From assembly GCF_000473225.1 (NCBI RefSeq), contig NZ_KI421509.1:2932868-2996867 (forward strand): a stretch of DNA of 64,000 nt, in the 5' to 3' direction. Numbering within the stretch: position 1 is the stretch's first letter; every line of letters starts with the position of its first letter. The translations under genes were made by a program, and so were the position numbers. Origin of the DNA: Sedimentitalea nanhaiensis DSM 24252 (lineage in GTDB: Bacteria > Pseudomonadota > Alphaproteobacteria > Rhodobacterales > Rhodobacteraceae). The notes under the pieces are model-generated. The model saw only the letters and a list, made by a program, of their open reading frames with translations, did no database searches and had not been told where the DNA came from. Of this stretch, positions 25,350 to 35,900 are shown piece by piece.

Positions 25350-26435
25350 TTACGCGACCTCTCTCTTGCGCAGCCGAATGCGGAAATGGGTCAGCAGGTC
25401 CAGCGCCAGCAGGAAAAACAGCAGCATGCCCTGAAACACCTGAATCGCCGCAGCGGGCAGGCCCAGTTGCGATTGCGCGATTTCTCCGCCGATATAGGTC
25501 AGGGCCATCAGCCCGCCGGCCAGCAGAATGCCCAGTGGATGCAGACGGCCCAGAAAAGCGACTATGATTGCGGTAAAGCCGTATCCGATGTTGAAATCGA
25601 TGCTGACCTGACCGGCCGGACCGGCCACCTCGAACAACCCTGCCAACCCGGCCAGCGCCCCCGAAATACCCAGGCAGAACAGGATCAGCCGCGCCGGGTT
25701 GACCCCTGCGAATCGCGCCGCGCGCGGGGCTTCGCCGGTCAGGCGGATATGAAAGCCCAGCATGTGCCGGTTCAGCAGGACATAGGCAAAGATCACCGCA
25801 ATCAACGCCGCCGCAACGCCCCAGTGCAGCCCGGCATTCTGGTTGATCCAGCTTGTCGCTGCCGCGTAATCATTCAGGTTGCGGCTGCCGGGAAAGCCGT
25901 GGCCTTCCGGGTTGCGCATCAGCCCCAGCGACATCGAGGCCAGCAATTGCTCGGCCACATAGACCAGCATCAGCGACACAAGGATCTCGTTGGTGCCGAA
26001 CCGCACTTTCAGAATGGCGGGGATCATCGCCCAGGCCCAACCGCCCAGGGCACCGCCGATCACCATCAATGGAAACACGTACCAGGCATCCAGCGGATAG
26101 AACGCAAGCCCCACGCCCGCCCCCGCCAGCGCGCCCATGATATACTGCCCTTCGGCACCGATATTCCAGACCCCGGCCTTGAACCCCAGGCTCAGCCCGA
26201 TGGCAATCAGCACCAATGGCGCGCCTTTCACCAACAGCTGCGGGCGATAATAGAACGCGAACTCGCCGAACAGCGGATCCCAGAATATCGTTCGGATCGC
26301 TTCGACCGGGTTCTTGCCCAGCACGGCAAACAACAGGCCGCCAAACACCATCGTCGCCAGAACCGCCACCAGCGGCGTCGCCAGCGCCCAGTTGCGCGAC
26401 GGCTGCGGCCGTCTCTCCAGAACGATCATTGCCAC
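25350..26435 (-). CDS. ABC transporter permease (BPD_transp_2 family, purine/nucleoside)
   Basis: The 361-residue partner permease belongs to the YufP/NupP branch. It has about nine membrane segments, the NIGAEGQYIMGAL motif and the coupling region GEAPRAARFAGV. The N-terminus is longer than that of the other permease and basic, as is usual. A 66-base gap before it holds one copy of an intergenic element discussed separately. Confidence 0.92.
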   Translation of the reverse strand: MAMIVLERRPQPSRNWALATPLVAVLATMVFGGLLFAVLGKNPVEAIRTIFWDPLFGEFAFYYRPQLLVKGAPLVLIAIGLSLGFKAGVWNIGAEGQYIMGALAGAGVGLAFYPLDAWYVFPLMVIGGALGGWAWAMIPAILKVRFGTNEILVSLMLVYVAEQLLASMSLGLMRNPEGHGFPGSRNLNDYAAATSWINQNAGLHWGVAAALIAVIFAYVLLNRHMLGFHIRLTGEAPRAARFAGVNPARLILFCLGISGALAGLAGLFEVAGPAGQVSIDFNIGYGFTAIIVAFLGRLHPLGILLAGGLMALTYIGGEIAQSQLGLPAAAIQVFQGMLLFFLLALDLLTHFRIRLRKREVA

Positions 26436-26439
26436 ACCC

Positions 26440-26487
26440 CCAGGCTTCCTCTTGCCGAAAATATCCTCGCCGAAGGCACGAAAACTC
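26440..26487 (-). repeat. Intergenic element, copy 1 (upstream of the first permease)
   Basis: Read on the minus strand, the 66-base gap contains GAGGATATTTTCGGCAAGAG followed by GAAGCC, closely matching GAGTATTTTTTGCAAGAGGA at the second copy (42911-42973). Both lie just upstream of a gene inside or beside an operon. Similar elements are widespread between Rhodobacteraceae genes, from general knowledge of those genomes; their function is not established. Confidence 0.45.
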
Positions 26488-26501
26488 TTGGGTGCTCCGA
26501 T

Positions 26502-28019
26502 TCAGACATGCGCCACCTCCATACCGTGTGCGCCACCCATCATCAGTCCGATCTCGTCGATGGTCAGATCCCTGGTGTCGCGCGGGGTGCTCAGACGGCC
26601 CTCGTTCAGCGCCGCAAAGCGGTCGCTGATCTCCATCAACTCATCCAGATCCTGACTGATACAGACCACCGCCGCGCCATTTGCAGCCAGATCCAGGATC
26701 GCCTGTCGGATCGCGGCGGCGGCGCTGGCATCCACACCCCAGGTGGGCTGGTTCACCACCAGCACCTCGGGGCGTTGCAGCACCTCGCGTCCGATCACGA
26801 ACTTTTGCAGATTGCCGCCCGACAGCGACCGCGCCGCATTGTCGGGACCCGGCGTGCGCACGTCGAAATCGTGGATGATCCTTTCGGCAAAACCCTGCGC
26901 CTCGCGCCATTTCAGGAACCCGTGGCGTTCCAGGCTCTCGCGCACCGAACCGGTCAGCATCGCGTTCTCGGTCAGGCTCATATCCGGGGCGGCCGCATGG
27001 CCCAGCCGCTCCTCGGGCGCGGTCAACAGGCCCAGCCGCCGCCGCGCCGTCGGCCCCAGATTGCCCACAGGCTGCCCGTTCAGGCGCACCGCATCCGCCG
27101 CAGTCTGGATCTCGCCGGACAGCACCGCCAGCAGTTCGTCCTGGCCGTTGCCAGCCACGCCGCCGATGCCCAGAACCTCGCCCTGGCGCACCGTAATGTG
27201 CAGGTTCTTCAGGGCGGTTCCGAACTCGCCGGGTGACGCCACCGACAACCCGCTGATGTCCAGCGCCACGTCGCCCAGGTCGCGCCCGGAGCGTTCCGGG
27301 GTCTGCAACGTGGTGCCGACCATCAGTTCCGCCATATCGCGTGCGCTGGTGTCGGCGGGCACGCATTCGCCCACGTTCTCGCCCAGACGCAGCACCGTGG
27401 CGTGGTCGCACAGGGCGCGGATCTCTTCCAGCTTGTGGCTGATATACAGGATCGCGGTGCCTTCGGATTTCAGCTTGCGCAGGGTTTCAAACAGGATGTC
27501 CACCTCTTGCGGGGTCAGAACGCTGGTGGGTTCATCCATGATCAAGAGCTTGGGATCCTGCAACAGGCAACGGATAATCTCGACCCGCTGACGTTCGCCC
27601 GCCGACAGATCCCCAACCGTGCGGAACGGGTCCAGCGGCAGGCCATAGGTTTCGCTGACCTCGCGGATGCGCTTGGCCAGATCACGCATGGCGGGCGGGG
27701 TTTCCATACCCAAGGCGATATTTTCGGCCACATTGAGCGCGTCAAACAGCGAGAAATGCTGAAACACCATGGCGATCCCGTCAGCGCGCGCCGCGCGCGG
27801 CTCGCTCGGGGCATAGGGCGAGCCGTTGAGCAGCATCACGCCGCTGTCCGGTTTCACCAATCCATAGATCATTTTGACCAGAGTGGATTTTCCCGCGCCG
27901 TTCTCGCCCAGCAGGGCATGGACCTGCCCGGTGCCGATATCAAAGGACACGTTGTTGTTGGCCACGACGCCGGGATAGGCCTTGGTCAGGCCCTGCAGGC
28001 TCAGAAGAGGAACGGTCAC
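26502..28019 (-). CDS. ABC transporter ATP-binding protein with two nucleotide-binding domains (purine/nucleoside)
   Basis: The 505-residue ATPase has two NBDs, as in the sugar/nucleoside RbsA-MglA-NupO group. The first has Walker A GENGAGKSTL, signature LSAGERQRVEI and Walker B LLIMDEPTSVL. The second is degenerate, with GVAGNGQDEL in place of Walker A, a conserved signature RSLSGGNLQKF and a loose Walker B (VLVVNQPTWGVD, with the Asp-Glu replaced by Asn-Gln). Asymmetric NBDs are usual here. The GTG start overlaps the xdhC stop as GTGA, tying the transporter to xanthine dehydrogenase. Confidence 0.93.
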   Translation of the reverse strand: MTVPLLSLQGLTKAYPGVVANNNVSFDIGTGQVHALLGENGAGKSTLVKMIYGLVKPDSGVMLLNGSPYAPSEPRAARADGIAMVFQHFSLFDALNVAENIALGMETPPAMRDLAKRIREVSETYGLPLDPFRTVGDLSAGERQRVEIIRCLLQDPKLLIMDEPTSVLTPQEVDILFETLRKLKSEGTAILYISHKLEEIRALCDHATVLRLGENVGECVPADTSARDMAELMVGTTLQTPERSGRDLGDVALDISGLSVASPGEFGTALKNLHITVRQGEVLGIGGVAGNGQDELLAVLSGEIQTAADAVRLNGQPVGNLGPTARRRLGLLTAPEERLGHAAAPDMSLTENAMLTGSVRESLERHGFLKWREAQGFAERIIHDFDVRTPGPDNAARSLSGGNLQKFVIGREVLQRPEVLVVNQPTWGVDASAAAAIRQAILDLAANGAAVVCISQDLDELMEISDRFAALNEGRLSTPRDTRDLTIDEIGLMMGGAHGMEVAHV

Positions 28020-28951
28020 GCGCTCAGATCCTTTGTTGTGCAGCTACTGTCCGCGGGGTGCAGCAGCATGGCCGCCACGCCCACCGCGATGCTCTGCGGA
28101 TGTTTGCCCAGGGCCGGATCTCCGATCGGACAGGTGATCGCGGCGATGCGGTCGGGCGTATGTCCCAGCGCCGTCAGGCGCGACCGGAACCGCGCCCATT
28201 TGGTTTTCGACCCGATCAGCCCGGCAAAGGCGAACCCGTGCGCCAGCAACCGATGACATAGGTCCAGATCCAGCGCATGGGAATAGGTCACGATCAGGTG
28301 CGCGGCGTCGGCCGGCGCATGACGCACCAGATCGGCCGGGTTCGCGACCGGCACCACGGTCACGCCGTCGGGCACGATTTCGGGGAACCGGTCGGGTGCG
28401 GTGTCGACCCAGGTCAGCGCGATCTCGGGCAAGGGGCTCAAAACCTGCACCAGGGACCGGCCCACATGGCCCGCACCCCAGATCCACACCCCCCGGTCGG
28501 GCCGATGCACCGGTTCGATCATCCAGCCCTCGGTCAGTTGGGGCTGTACGGGCACGCCCTGGCCGCGCGCTTGCGCGAGGATCCGTTTGACCGCCATGGG
28601 CATCGCCGTATCGACCCTGACCGGACGCGCGATCACGTCGCCGTCCAGGGTTGTCACCGATTCGGCATCGAAAACCTCGCTCAGCAGGGTCACCGCCCCG
28701 CCGCAGCACTGGCCCAGGTCCGGCCCCAGCGCATGCTGGCTCAGCACCGGTCCCGTCAGGCCGCGTGCCGCCCGCGCCGCCTGGTGTTCCAGTGTGCCGC
28801 CGCCGATGGTGCCCGATTGCCCGTCCCGCCAGACCAGCATCGCCGCCCCCACCTCGCGCGGCGAGGAGCCGCGGATCGCGGCAATCACAACACGCACCAC
28901 GCGGCCATGTTCGGCGACCGCGGCACGCAGCTTTGCCAGATCAAACCCCAT
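28016..28951 (-). CDS. xdhC: Xanthine dehydrogenase accessory protein XdhC
   Basis: XdhC binds the molybdenum cofactor, promotes its sulfuration and inserts it into XdhB. The 311-residue product has the N-terminal XdhC domain (VIAAIRGSSPREVGAAMLV, IGGGTLEH, with the CCGG motif in LGQCCGGAVTLL) and the C-terminal Rossmann domain (VWIWGAGHVGRSLVQVL, GLIGSKTKWARF). I chose ATG 28951, since the upstream 30 codons overlap XdhB and do not resemble the family. It overlaps xdhB by 11 bases and the ATPase gene by four. Confidence 0.94.
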   Translation of the reverse strand: MGFDLAKLRAAVAEHGRVVRVVIAAIRGSSPREVGAAMLVWRDGQSGTIGGGTLEHQAARAARGLTGPVLSQHALGPDLGQCCGGAVTLLSEVFDAESVTTLDGDVIARPVRVDTAMPMAVKRILAQARGQGVPVQPQLTEGWMIEPVHRPDRGVWIWGAGHVGRSLVQVLSPLPEIALTWVDTAPDRFPEIVPDGVTVVPVANPADLVRHAPADAAHLIVTYSHALDLDLCHRLLAHGFAFAGLIGSKTKWARFRSRLTALGHTPDRIAAITCPIGDPALGKHPQSIAVGVAAMLLHPADSSCTTKDLSA

Positions 28952-31262
28952 GACGGACCCTCTGGATCGCGGTCCAGACCTGTTCGGCGGTCGCCGGGGC
29001 ATCCAGCGCCGGATAGCTGTCTCCACAGCTGGCGACCGCATCGCTGAGCGCCAGAAAGGCCGAGATGCCCAACATGAACGGCGGCTCGCCCACCGCCTTG
29101 GACCGATAAATCGTTTCTTCGCGATTGTCGCAGTCCCACAACGTCACGTTGAACACGTCGGGGCGGTCCGAACAGGCAGGGATCTTATAGGTGCTGGGGG
29201 CGTGGGTCGTCAGCCGACCCGCCTCGTCCCAGACCAGTTCCTCGGTTGACAGCCAGCCCGCGCCCTGCACATACCCGCCCTCGATCTGCCCGATGTCGAT
29301 GGCCGGGTTCAGTGATGCACCGGCGTCATGCAGGATATCCGCACGCAGGATGCGGTTCTCGCCGGTCAGTGTGTCCACTGCCACCTCGGTCACCGCACAG
29401 CCCTGCGCAAAATAGAAAAATGGTCGCCCCTGTCCCAGAATTCGATCCCATTCGACCTTGGGAGTCTTGTAGAATCCCGTGGCGCTGAGGCTGACGCGCC
29501 CGGCATAGGCCAGCCCGACGGCTTCGGCAAAGGAATAGGACGCGTCCTCTACATGCACCTGCCCATCGACGAACCGCACCGCGCCTGCGTCTGCCTGATG
29601 CCGTTGGGCCAGGAACTCGGCCAGTCGCGCGCGGATCGTGTCGCAGGCGGCCTTGACCGCCATCCCGTTCAGATCGCTGCCCGACGATGCGGCGGTGGCC
29701 GAGGTATTGGGGACCTTGGCGGTATCGGTGGCGGTGATCTTGATGCTCTGCAACGGTATGGCGAACCGGCTGGCGGCCACCTGCGCCACCTTTTGAAACA
29801 GCCCCTGACCCATTTCGGTGCCGCCATGGTTCAGATGCACCGATCCGTCCTGATAGACATGCACCAGCGCCCCGGCCTGATTGAGGTGGGTCAGGGTAAA
29901 TGAAATCCCGAATTTCACCGGCGAAAAGGCGAGCCCCTTCTTGATCACCGCGTGGCTGGCGTTCCACTGCGCCACTGCCGCGCGGCGGGCCGCATAATCG
30001 CAACTGGCCAGCAGGGCCTCGGTCATGCCGAGCAGTTCGAAATCCTTGACCACCATGCCATAGGGCGTGGTGTTTGTTGTCATGTTGCCGGTCCGGTTGG
30101 CGGGGGCAGATCGCCCATCCGCCCCGGTGTAATAATTGCGCTGCCGCACCAGAACCGGATCCAGCCCCAGGTCGTGGGCGATATGGTCCATCACCCGCTC
30201 GATCCCGAGCACCCCCTGCGGGCCGCCAAAGCCGCGAAAGGCGGTGGCGCTTTGGGTGTTGGTCTTCAACCGATGGCTTTCGATCCGCGCATTGGGCAAC
30301 CGATAGGCATTGTCCGCATGCAGCATGGCGCGGTCGGCAACCGGCAGCGTCAGATCCTGTGCCCAGCCGCCACGGGTAAATTGCACGAAGTCGACGCCCG
30401 AAATTCGCCCTTCGCCGTCGAACCCGGCGCGATAGGCGATGCGGAAATCGTGCCGCTTGCCGGTGATGATCATGTCGTCATCGCGGTCATAGCGCATCTT
30501 GCAGGGCCGTCCCGTCAACCGGGCGGCCACCGCGCAGGCCACCGCCAGCGCATTGCCCTGGCTCTCTTTGCCGCCAAAGCCACCGCCCATGCGCCGGGTT
30601 TCGACCCGCACGCCGTGCATTGGAACGCCGATGGCCTCGGCCACCTTGTGCTGGATCTCGGTCGGGTGCTGGGTGCTGGAATGCACCAGCATGTCGCCGC
30701 CTTCCTGCGGCAGGGCCAGGGCCGCCTGACCTTCGAGATAGAAATGTTCCTGCCCGCCGATTTCCAGCGTGCCTTTGATCACATGGTCCGCCGCCGCTAT
30801 GGCCGCCGCCGCGTCGCCTTTCTGATAGATGCGCGGGCCGTCCTCGAACCGGCTCCCGGCGGCCAGCGCCGCCTCGATGGTCAGGATCGGTGTGTCTTCT
30901 GAATAGTCCAGCCGACCCAATCGCGCCGCCTTGCGTGCCGCCAGATGGCTGGTTGCCACCACGGCAAAGATCGCCTGGCCCACATGATGGACGGTGCCGT
31001 CCGGCAGCAGGGGTTCATCATGGGCCGAGGGCGATACGTCATTGGCAAAGGGCAAATCGTCCGCCGTCAACACCGCCACGACACCGGGGGCGGCCCGCAC
31101 CGCCGCGAGATCCATCGCGATAATGCGACCCCGTGCAATCGTGCTCTGGCCAAAGGCCAGATGCAGCGTGCCTGCGGGCGTCGGGATATCGTCGACATAG
31201 CGCGCGGCACCGGTGACATGCAGCTGCGCGGCGTCGTGGGGCAGGGGGGTGGCGACACTCAT
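28941..31262 (-). CDS. xdhB: Xanthine dehydrogenase, molybdenum-binding subunit
   Basis: This 773-residue subunit holds the molybdopterin site that hydroxylates hypoxanthine to xanthine and xanthine to urate. Visible motifs are the substrate-channel GGGFGGKE, the Moco-contacting [12 protein letters not shown], and the GEPPF motif with the catalytic glutamate (about E726). Length is typical for the large subunit of the two-subunit bacterial enzyme. It starts within the xdhA stop (ATGA overlap), so subunit synthesis is coupled. Confidence 0.96.
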   Translation of the reverse strand: MSVATPLPHDAAQLHVTGAARYVDDIPTPAGTLHLAFGQSTIARGRIIAMDLAAVRAAPGVVAVLTADDLPFANDVSPSAHDEPLLPDGTVHHVGQAIFAVVATSHLAARKAARLGRLDYSEDTPILTIEAALAAGSRFEDGPRIYQKGDAAAAIAAADHVIKGTLEIGGQEHFYLEGQAALALPQEGGDMLVHSSTQHPTEIQHKVAEAIGVPMHGVRVETRRMGGGFGGKESQGNALAVACAVAARLTGRPCKMRYDRDDDMIITGKRHDFRIAYRAGFDGEGRISGVDFVQFTRGGWAQDLTLPVADRAMLHADNAYRLPNARIESHRLKTNTQSATAFRGFGGPQGVLGIERVMDHIAHDLGLDPVLVRQRNYYTGADGRSAPANRTGNMTTNTTPYGMVVKDFELLGMTEALLASCDYAARRAAVAQWNASHAVIKKGLAFSPVKFGISFTLTHLNQAGALVHVYQDGSVHLNHGGTEMGQGLFQKVAQVAASRFAIPLQSIKITATDTAKVPNTSATAASSGSDLNGMAVKAACDTIRARLAEFLAQRHQADAGAVRFVDGQVHVEDASYSFAEAVGLAYAGRVSLSATGFYKTPKVEWDRILGQGRPFFYFAQGCAVTEVAVDTLTGENRILRADILHDAGASLNPAIDIGQIEGGYVQGAGWLSTEELVWDEAGRLTTHAPSTYKIPACSDRPDVFNVTLWDCDNREETIYRSKAVGEPPFMLGISAFLALSDAVASCGDSYPALDAPATAEQVWTAIQRVRHGV

Positions 31263-32626
31263 GGTGCGATCTCCAGCACCGACACCGGTTCGCCCCGATC
31301 CTCGGCCAGATAGCGCGCCAGCATCGCCCGTGCGGTTTCCAGCCGATAGCGCGCCGAGGCGCGCATATCGCTCATCGGGGCGAAATCGGCGTCAAAGCGG
31401 GTCTGGGCGGTTGCGACGGTCTCGGCGGTCCAGGCCTGGCCGGTCAACGCGTCCTCGACCGCGTGGGCGCGTTTGGGCACCCCGGCCATGCCGCCAAAGG
31501 CGATGCGCGCGGCGCGCACCATGCCATCCTGCACGGTGATGTTGAAACAGCCGCAAACCGCCGAGATATCCTGATCGAAGCGTTTGGACAGCTTGTAGCA
31601 TTTCAGCCGGTCGGGCTGGCGTGGAAAGCTGACTGCCACGACAAATTCACCCGGCGCGCGGTCCTGTTTGCCATAATCGACAAAGAAAGCTTCGAGCGGC
31701 AGGGACCGCCGGTCATCGCCCCGCCGCAGATGCAGGGTTGCCCCCAGTGCGATCAGCGCCGGGGGGTTATCCCCGATAGGCGAGCCATTGGCGATATTGC
31801 CGCCGACGGTTGCCGCATTGCGCACCTGCACACTGGCATAGCGACGGATCATTTCGCCATAGCTGGGGTGCAGATCGGCCAGCGCAGCCCCCATCGCGTT
31901 CATGTCGACCATCGCGCCGAACCGGATCTCGTCCGTGCCGATGTCGATGATTTTCAGGTCCGCGCAGCGGTCCAGAAAGATCACCGGGGTCAGTTCGCGC
32001 AGCTGCTTGGTCACCCAAAGGCCGACATCGGTCGCCCCGGCCACCAGAACCGCGTCCGGCTGTGCCGCAAAGGCCAGCGCCAGATCGTCCGCGCTTTGCG
32101 GGCTGTGGGCGGCACCTGGCACCTGTGGCAAATCCAGGCGGTCGCGTGCCACCCACTCCGGCACCGGCGCATCCGTCACCGCCTGGGCGGCGCGGATGAT
32201 CGGCGCATAGCCGGTACAGCGGCACAGGTTTCCGGCCAGTTGGGTGTCGTGATCGGTGGCGCCATTGGCATGGGCAGTCACCATCGACATCACGAAACCC
32301 GGTGTGCAGAACCCGCATTGGCTGCCGTGATGGGCGATCATCGCCTGTTGCACCGGGTGCAGCGCCCCGCCTGGCCCGGCAACGCCCTCGACGGTGCGCA
32401 CGGCCTTACCCTGCAACTGGGGCAGAAACAGGATGCAGGCGTTCAGCGCCCTGGCCCCGTCCCGATCCGTCACCATCACCGTGCAGGCCCCGCAATCGCC
32501 TTCGTTGCAGCCTTCTTTGGTTCCGGTAAGGCGCCGTTCTTCGCGCAGCCAGTCCAGCAGCGTTTGCGTCGGCGAAACGCCTGACAAGGCCACGGTCTCT
32601 CCGTTCAGAAGAAACGTGATATCCAT
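31259..32626 (-). CDS. xdhA: Xanthine dehydrogenase, FAD and iron-sulfur subunit
   Basis: The 455-residue small subunit carries two [2Fe-2S] clusters and FAD, passing electrons from molybdenum to NAD. The first cluster uses Cys40, Cys45 and Cys48 ([10 protein letters not shown]) plus a further Cys in NACILF; the second uses CGFCTPGF and LCRCTGY. The FAD domain follows ([26 protein letters not shown]). ATG 32626 is set by the [10 protein letters not shown] opening; 30 further upstream codons do not fit. It is the first gene of the purine operon, divergent from dnaE. Confidence 0.96.
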   Translation of the reverse strand: MDITFLLNGETVALSGVSPTQTLLDWLREERRLTGTKEGCNEGDCGACTVMVTDRDGARALNACILFLPQLQGKAVRTVEGVAGPGGALHPVQQAMIAHHGSQCGFCTPGFVMSMVTAHANGATDHDTQLAGNLCRCTGYAPIIRAAQAVTDAPVPEWVARDRLDLPQVPGAAHSPQSADDLALAFAAQPDAVLVAGATDVGLWVTKQLRELTPVIFLDRCADLKIIDIGTDEIRFGAMVDMNAMGAALADLHPSYGEMIRRYASVQVRNAATVGGNIANGSPIGDNPPALIALGATLHLRRGDDRRSLPLEAFFVDYGKQDRAPGEFVVAVSFPRQPDRLKCYKLSKRFDQDISAVCGCFNITVQDGMVRAARIAFGGMAGVPKRAHAVEDALTGQAWTAETVATAQTRFDADFAPMSDMRASARYRLETARAMLARYLAEDRGEPVSVLEIAP

Positions 32627-32967
32627 TGCGAAACCCGTCGCTGTACCCTGTTGTGGTCCATGCTGCGCTCTCTCGATGCGACGTAGAAAAAGCGGCAGGC
32701 CGATTGTTGTATCCACGTTAGAAAGCCGGGGTGCATTCTGGCAAGGGAAACCTGTGTACCAAGCCGGGATTCCGGTGCTTCGGGTCCGCCTGCAGCGCCG
32801 GGTGCGGGGAAATTAGTCAGGTTGAATCATCGGCTTGGAATGCCCACCGGCTGCAGCCCACAGGAAAGAGCTTCAAAACGATCCGAACAATCCAGGTCCG
32901 TCAGTATCTGGGCTACAAAGCCAAAAGGCGCTTTTCCTTGGTGTGGCCGCTGGGATAGCGTGGCGGC
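32627..32967. other. 341-bp intergenic region between xdhA and dnaE
   Basis: This space should hold divergent promoters for the purine operon and dnaE. Short frames cross it (32731-32958 and an overlap into dnaE), but none looks like a real protein. I see no riboswitch fold and no strong dyad that would name a purine regulator. Confidence 0.6.
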
Positions 32968-35900
32968 ATGAGCAGCAATCCCCGATTCATTCACCTGCGT
33001 GTCCACACCGAATATTCCTTGCTGGAAGGGGCGGTGCGGCTCAAGAAGCTGGCCGCGCTTTGTGCTGGTAACGATATGCCGGCGGTGGCGGTGACCGACA
33101 CCAACAACATGTTCGCGGCGTTGGAGTTTTCGGTCGCGGCCAGCGGGGCCGGCATTCAGCCGATCCTGGGGTGTCAGGTCGATCTGACCTATGTCGAGCC
33201 CCGGCCCGGCGAAAAACCCAGGCCTCCCGCGCCGCTGGTTCTGCTGGCGCAATCCGAGGCCGGTTATGAAAACCTGATGAAGCTGAATTCATGCCTGTAT
33301 ATTGGCAAGGATGGTCAGTTGCCGCAGGTCTCGCTGGACGAACTGACGGCCCATGCCGAGGGGTTGATCTGTCTGAGCGGGGGGCCGGACGGTCCGGTGG
33401 GGATGCTGCTGCAGGCCGGGCAGCGCCCGGCGGCCGAGGCGCTGATGAACAGTCTGGCCGCCGCCTTTCCCGACCGGCTGTATGTCGAACTGCAGCGCCA
33501 TCCCGGCGAGAGCGGCGCGCCCGAGCCCGAGCGGCGCACCGAACGCGGCCATGTGGAAATGGCCTATGCAATGGATCTGCCGCTGGTGGCGACCAATGAC
33601 GTCTATTTCCCCGCCACCGAGATGTACGAGGCCCACGATGCGCTGATCTGCATCGCCGATGGTGCCTATGTCGATCAGCAGGAACCGCGGCGGCGATTGA
33701 CCCCGCAGCATTATTTCAAGAGCCAGCAGGAAATGGCGACGCTGTTCGCCGATCTGCCCGAAGCCATCGAGAATACGGTCGAGATTGCGCGCCGCTGTGC
33801 ATTCATGGCCTATCGCCGCGCACCGATCCTGCCGAAATTTGCCGATGACGAGGTGGTGGAACTGCGCCGCCAGGCCGAGCAGGGGCTGAAGGACCGCCTG
33901 GCGGTCATTCCCCACGCCACCTCGGTCGAAGACTACGAAAAGCGGCTGGAATTCGAGCTGGGCATTATCGAAGGCATGGGCTTTCCCGGCTATTTCCTGA
34001 TCGTGGCCGATTTCATCAAATGGGCCAAGGACCATGACATTCCGGTGGGTCCCGGGCGGGGGTCGGGGGCCGGGTCACTGGTGGCCTATGCGCTGACCAT
34101 CACCGATCTGGACCCGATGCGATACAGCCTGCTGTTCGAGCGGTTCCTGAACCCGGAACGGGTGTCGATGCCCGATTTCGATATCGATTTCTGCATGGAT
34201 CGCCGCGAAGAGGTGATCCGCTATGTCCAGAAAAAATACGGCCGCGACAAGGTCGGTCAGATCATCACCTTTGGTGCGTTGCTGTCCAAGGCAGCGGTGC
34301 GTGACATCGGGCGCGTGTTGCAGATGCCCTATGGCCAGGTCGACCGCCTGTCCAAGATGATCCCGGTAGAAGGCGTGAAACCGGTCAGCATCGAAAAGGC
34401 GCTGGCGGATGAGCCGCGCCTGCGCGAAGAGGCCAAGGCCGAAGAGGTGGTTGCGCGGTTGCTGGACTATGGCCAACAGGTCGAAGGGTTGCTGAGAAAT
34501 GCCTCGACCCATGCCGCCGGCGTAGTGATCGGCGACCGGCCGCTGGACGCGCTGGTGCCGCTGTATCAGGATCCGCGTTCGGATATGCCGGCGACCCAGT
34601 TCAATATGAAATGGGTGGAACAGGCCGGACTGGTCAAATTCGACTTTCTGGGCCTGAAGACCCTGACCGTGATCCAGAACGCGGTCGATCAGATCAAGGC
34701 CAGCGGCCGGCATTTGCACATTACGGCGGATGGCACCGAACTGTTCGAGCCACCCGAAGGGCTGATCGACGATATCGGCACCATCCCGCTGGATGACGAA
34801 GCGTCCTACAAACTGTATGCGGCGGCAAAAACCGTTGCGGTGTTTCAGGTGGAATCCAGCGGCATGATGGATGCGCTCAAGCGCATGAAGCCGACCTGTA
34901 TCGAAGATATCGTGGCGCTGGTGGCGCTGTATCGTCCCGGCCCGATGGAGAATATCCCGACCTATTGCGAGGTCAAGAACGGGGTCAAAGAGCGCGAATC
35001 GGTGCATCCGCTGATCGATCACATCCTTGAGGAAACCCAGGGCATCATCGTCTATCAGGAACAGGTGATGCAGATCGCGCAGGTCATGGCCGGCTATTCG
35101 CTGGGCGGGGCCGACCTGTTGCGCCGCGCCATGGGCAAGAAGATTGCCGAGGAAATGGCCAAGGAACGCCCCAAGTTCGAAAAAGGGGCGATGGAAAACG
35201 GGGTCGACAAGAAGAAGGCCTCCGAGGTTTTCGACCTGCTGGAGAAATTCGCCAATTACGGGTTCAACAAATCCCACGCGGCGGCCTATGCGGTGGTCAG
35301 CTATCAGACCGCCTGGCTCAAGGCCAATCACCCGGTTGAATTCATGGCCGGGGTGATGAACTGCGACATCCACCTGACCGACAAGCTGGCGATCTATTTC
35401 GAAGAGGTGCGCAAGGGGCTGAACCTGCCCTGGGTGCCGCCCTGCGTGAACCGCAGCGATGCGACGTTCAAGGTGGCGGATGGCGCGCTGGTCTATGCAC
35501 TGGGGGCGCTCAAGAATGTCGGGGTCGAGGCCATGCGGCTGGTGACCGAGGGGCGCAAGATCGACGGCGTCGACAAACCTTTTGCCACCCTGTTCGATCT
35601 GGCCCGCCGGGTCGATCTGAAGCGGGTCGGCAAGCGTCCGATCGAGATGTTGGCACGCTCGGGTGCGTTCGATCAGCTGGATCCGAACCGGCGGCGGGTG
35701 TTTGACAGCCTGGATGCGCTGGTGGCCTATTCCGCCGCGGTGCACGATCAGAAAAATTCAAACCAGGTGTCGCTGTTTGGCGAGGCGGGCGACGATCTGC
35801 CCGAACCGCGCCTGTCACCCGCCAATGACTGGCTGCCCGCGGAACGGTTGGCCGAAGAGTTCAAGGCGGTCGGTTTCTATCTGTCCGGCCATCCGCTGGA

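Noticed and set aside
25077-27236. 719-codon plus-strand frame across three transporter genes
   Set aside because: Antisense to well-supported minus-strand ABC genes; no recognisable domain.
32731-32958. 75-codon frame between xdhA and dnaE
   Set aside because: No ribosome-binding site, no protein-like pattern, and it occupies the divergent promoter region.
34075-35745. 556-codon open frame antisense to dnaE
   Set aside because: Produced by the third-position GC bias of dnaE; no domain or motif.
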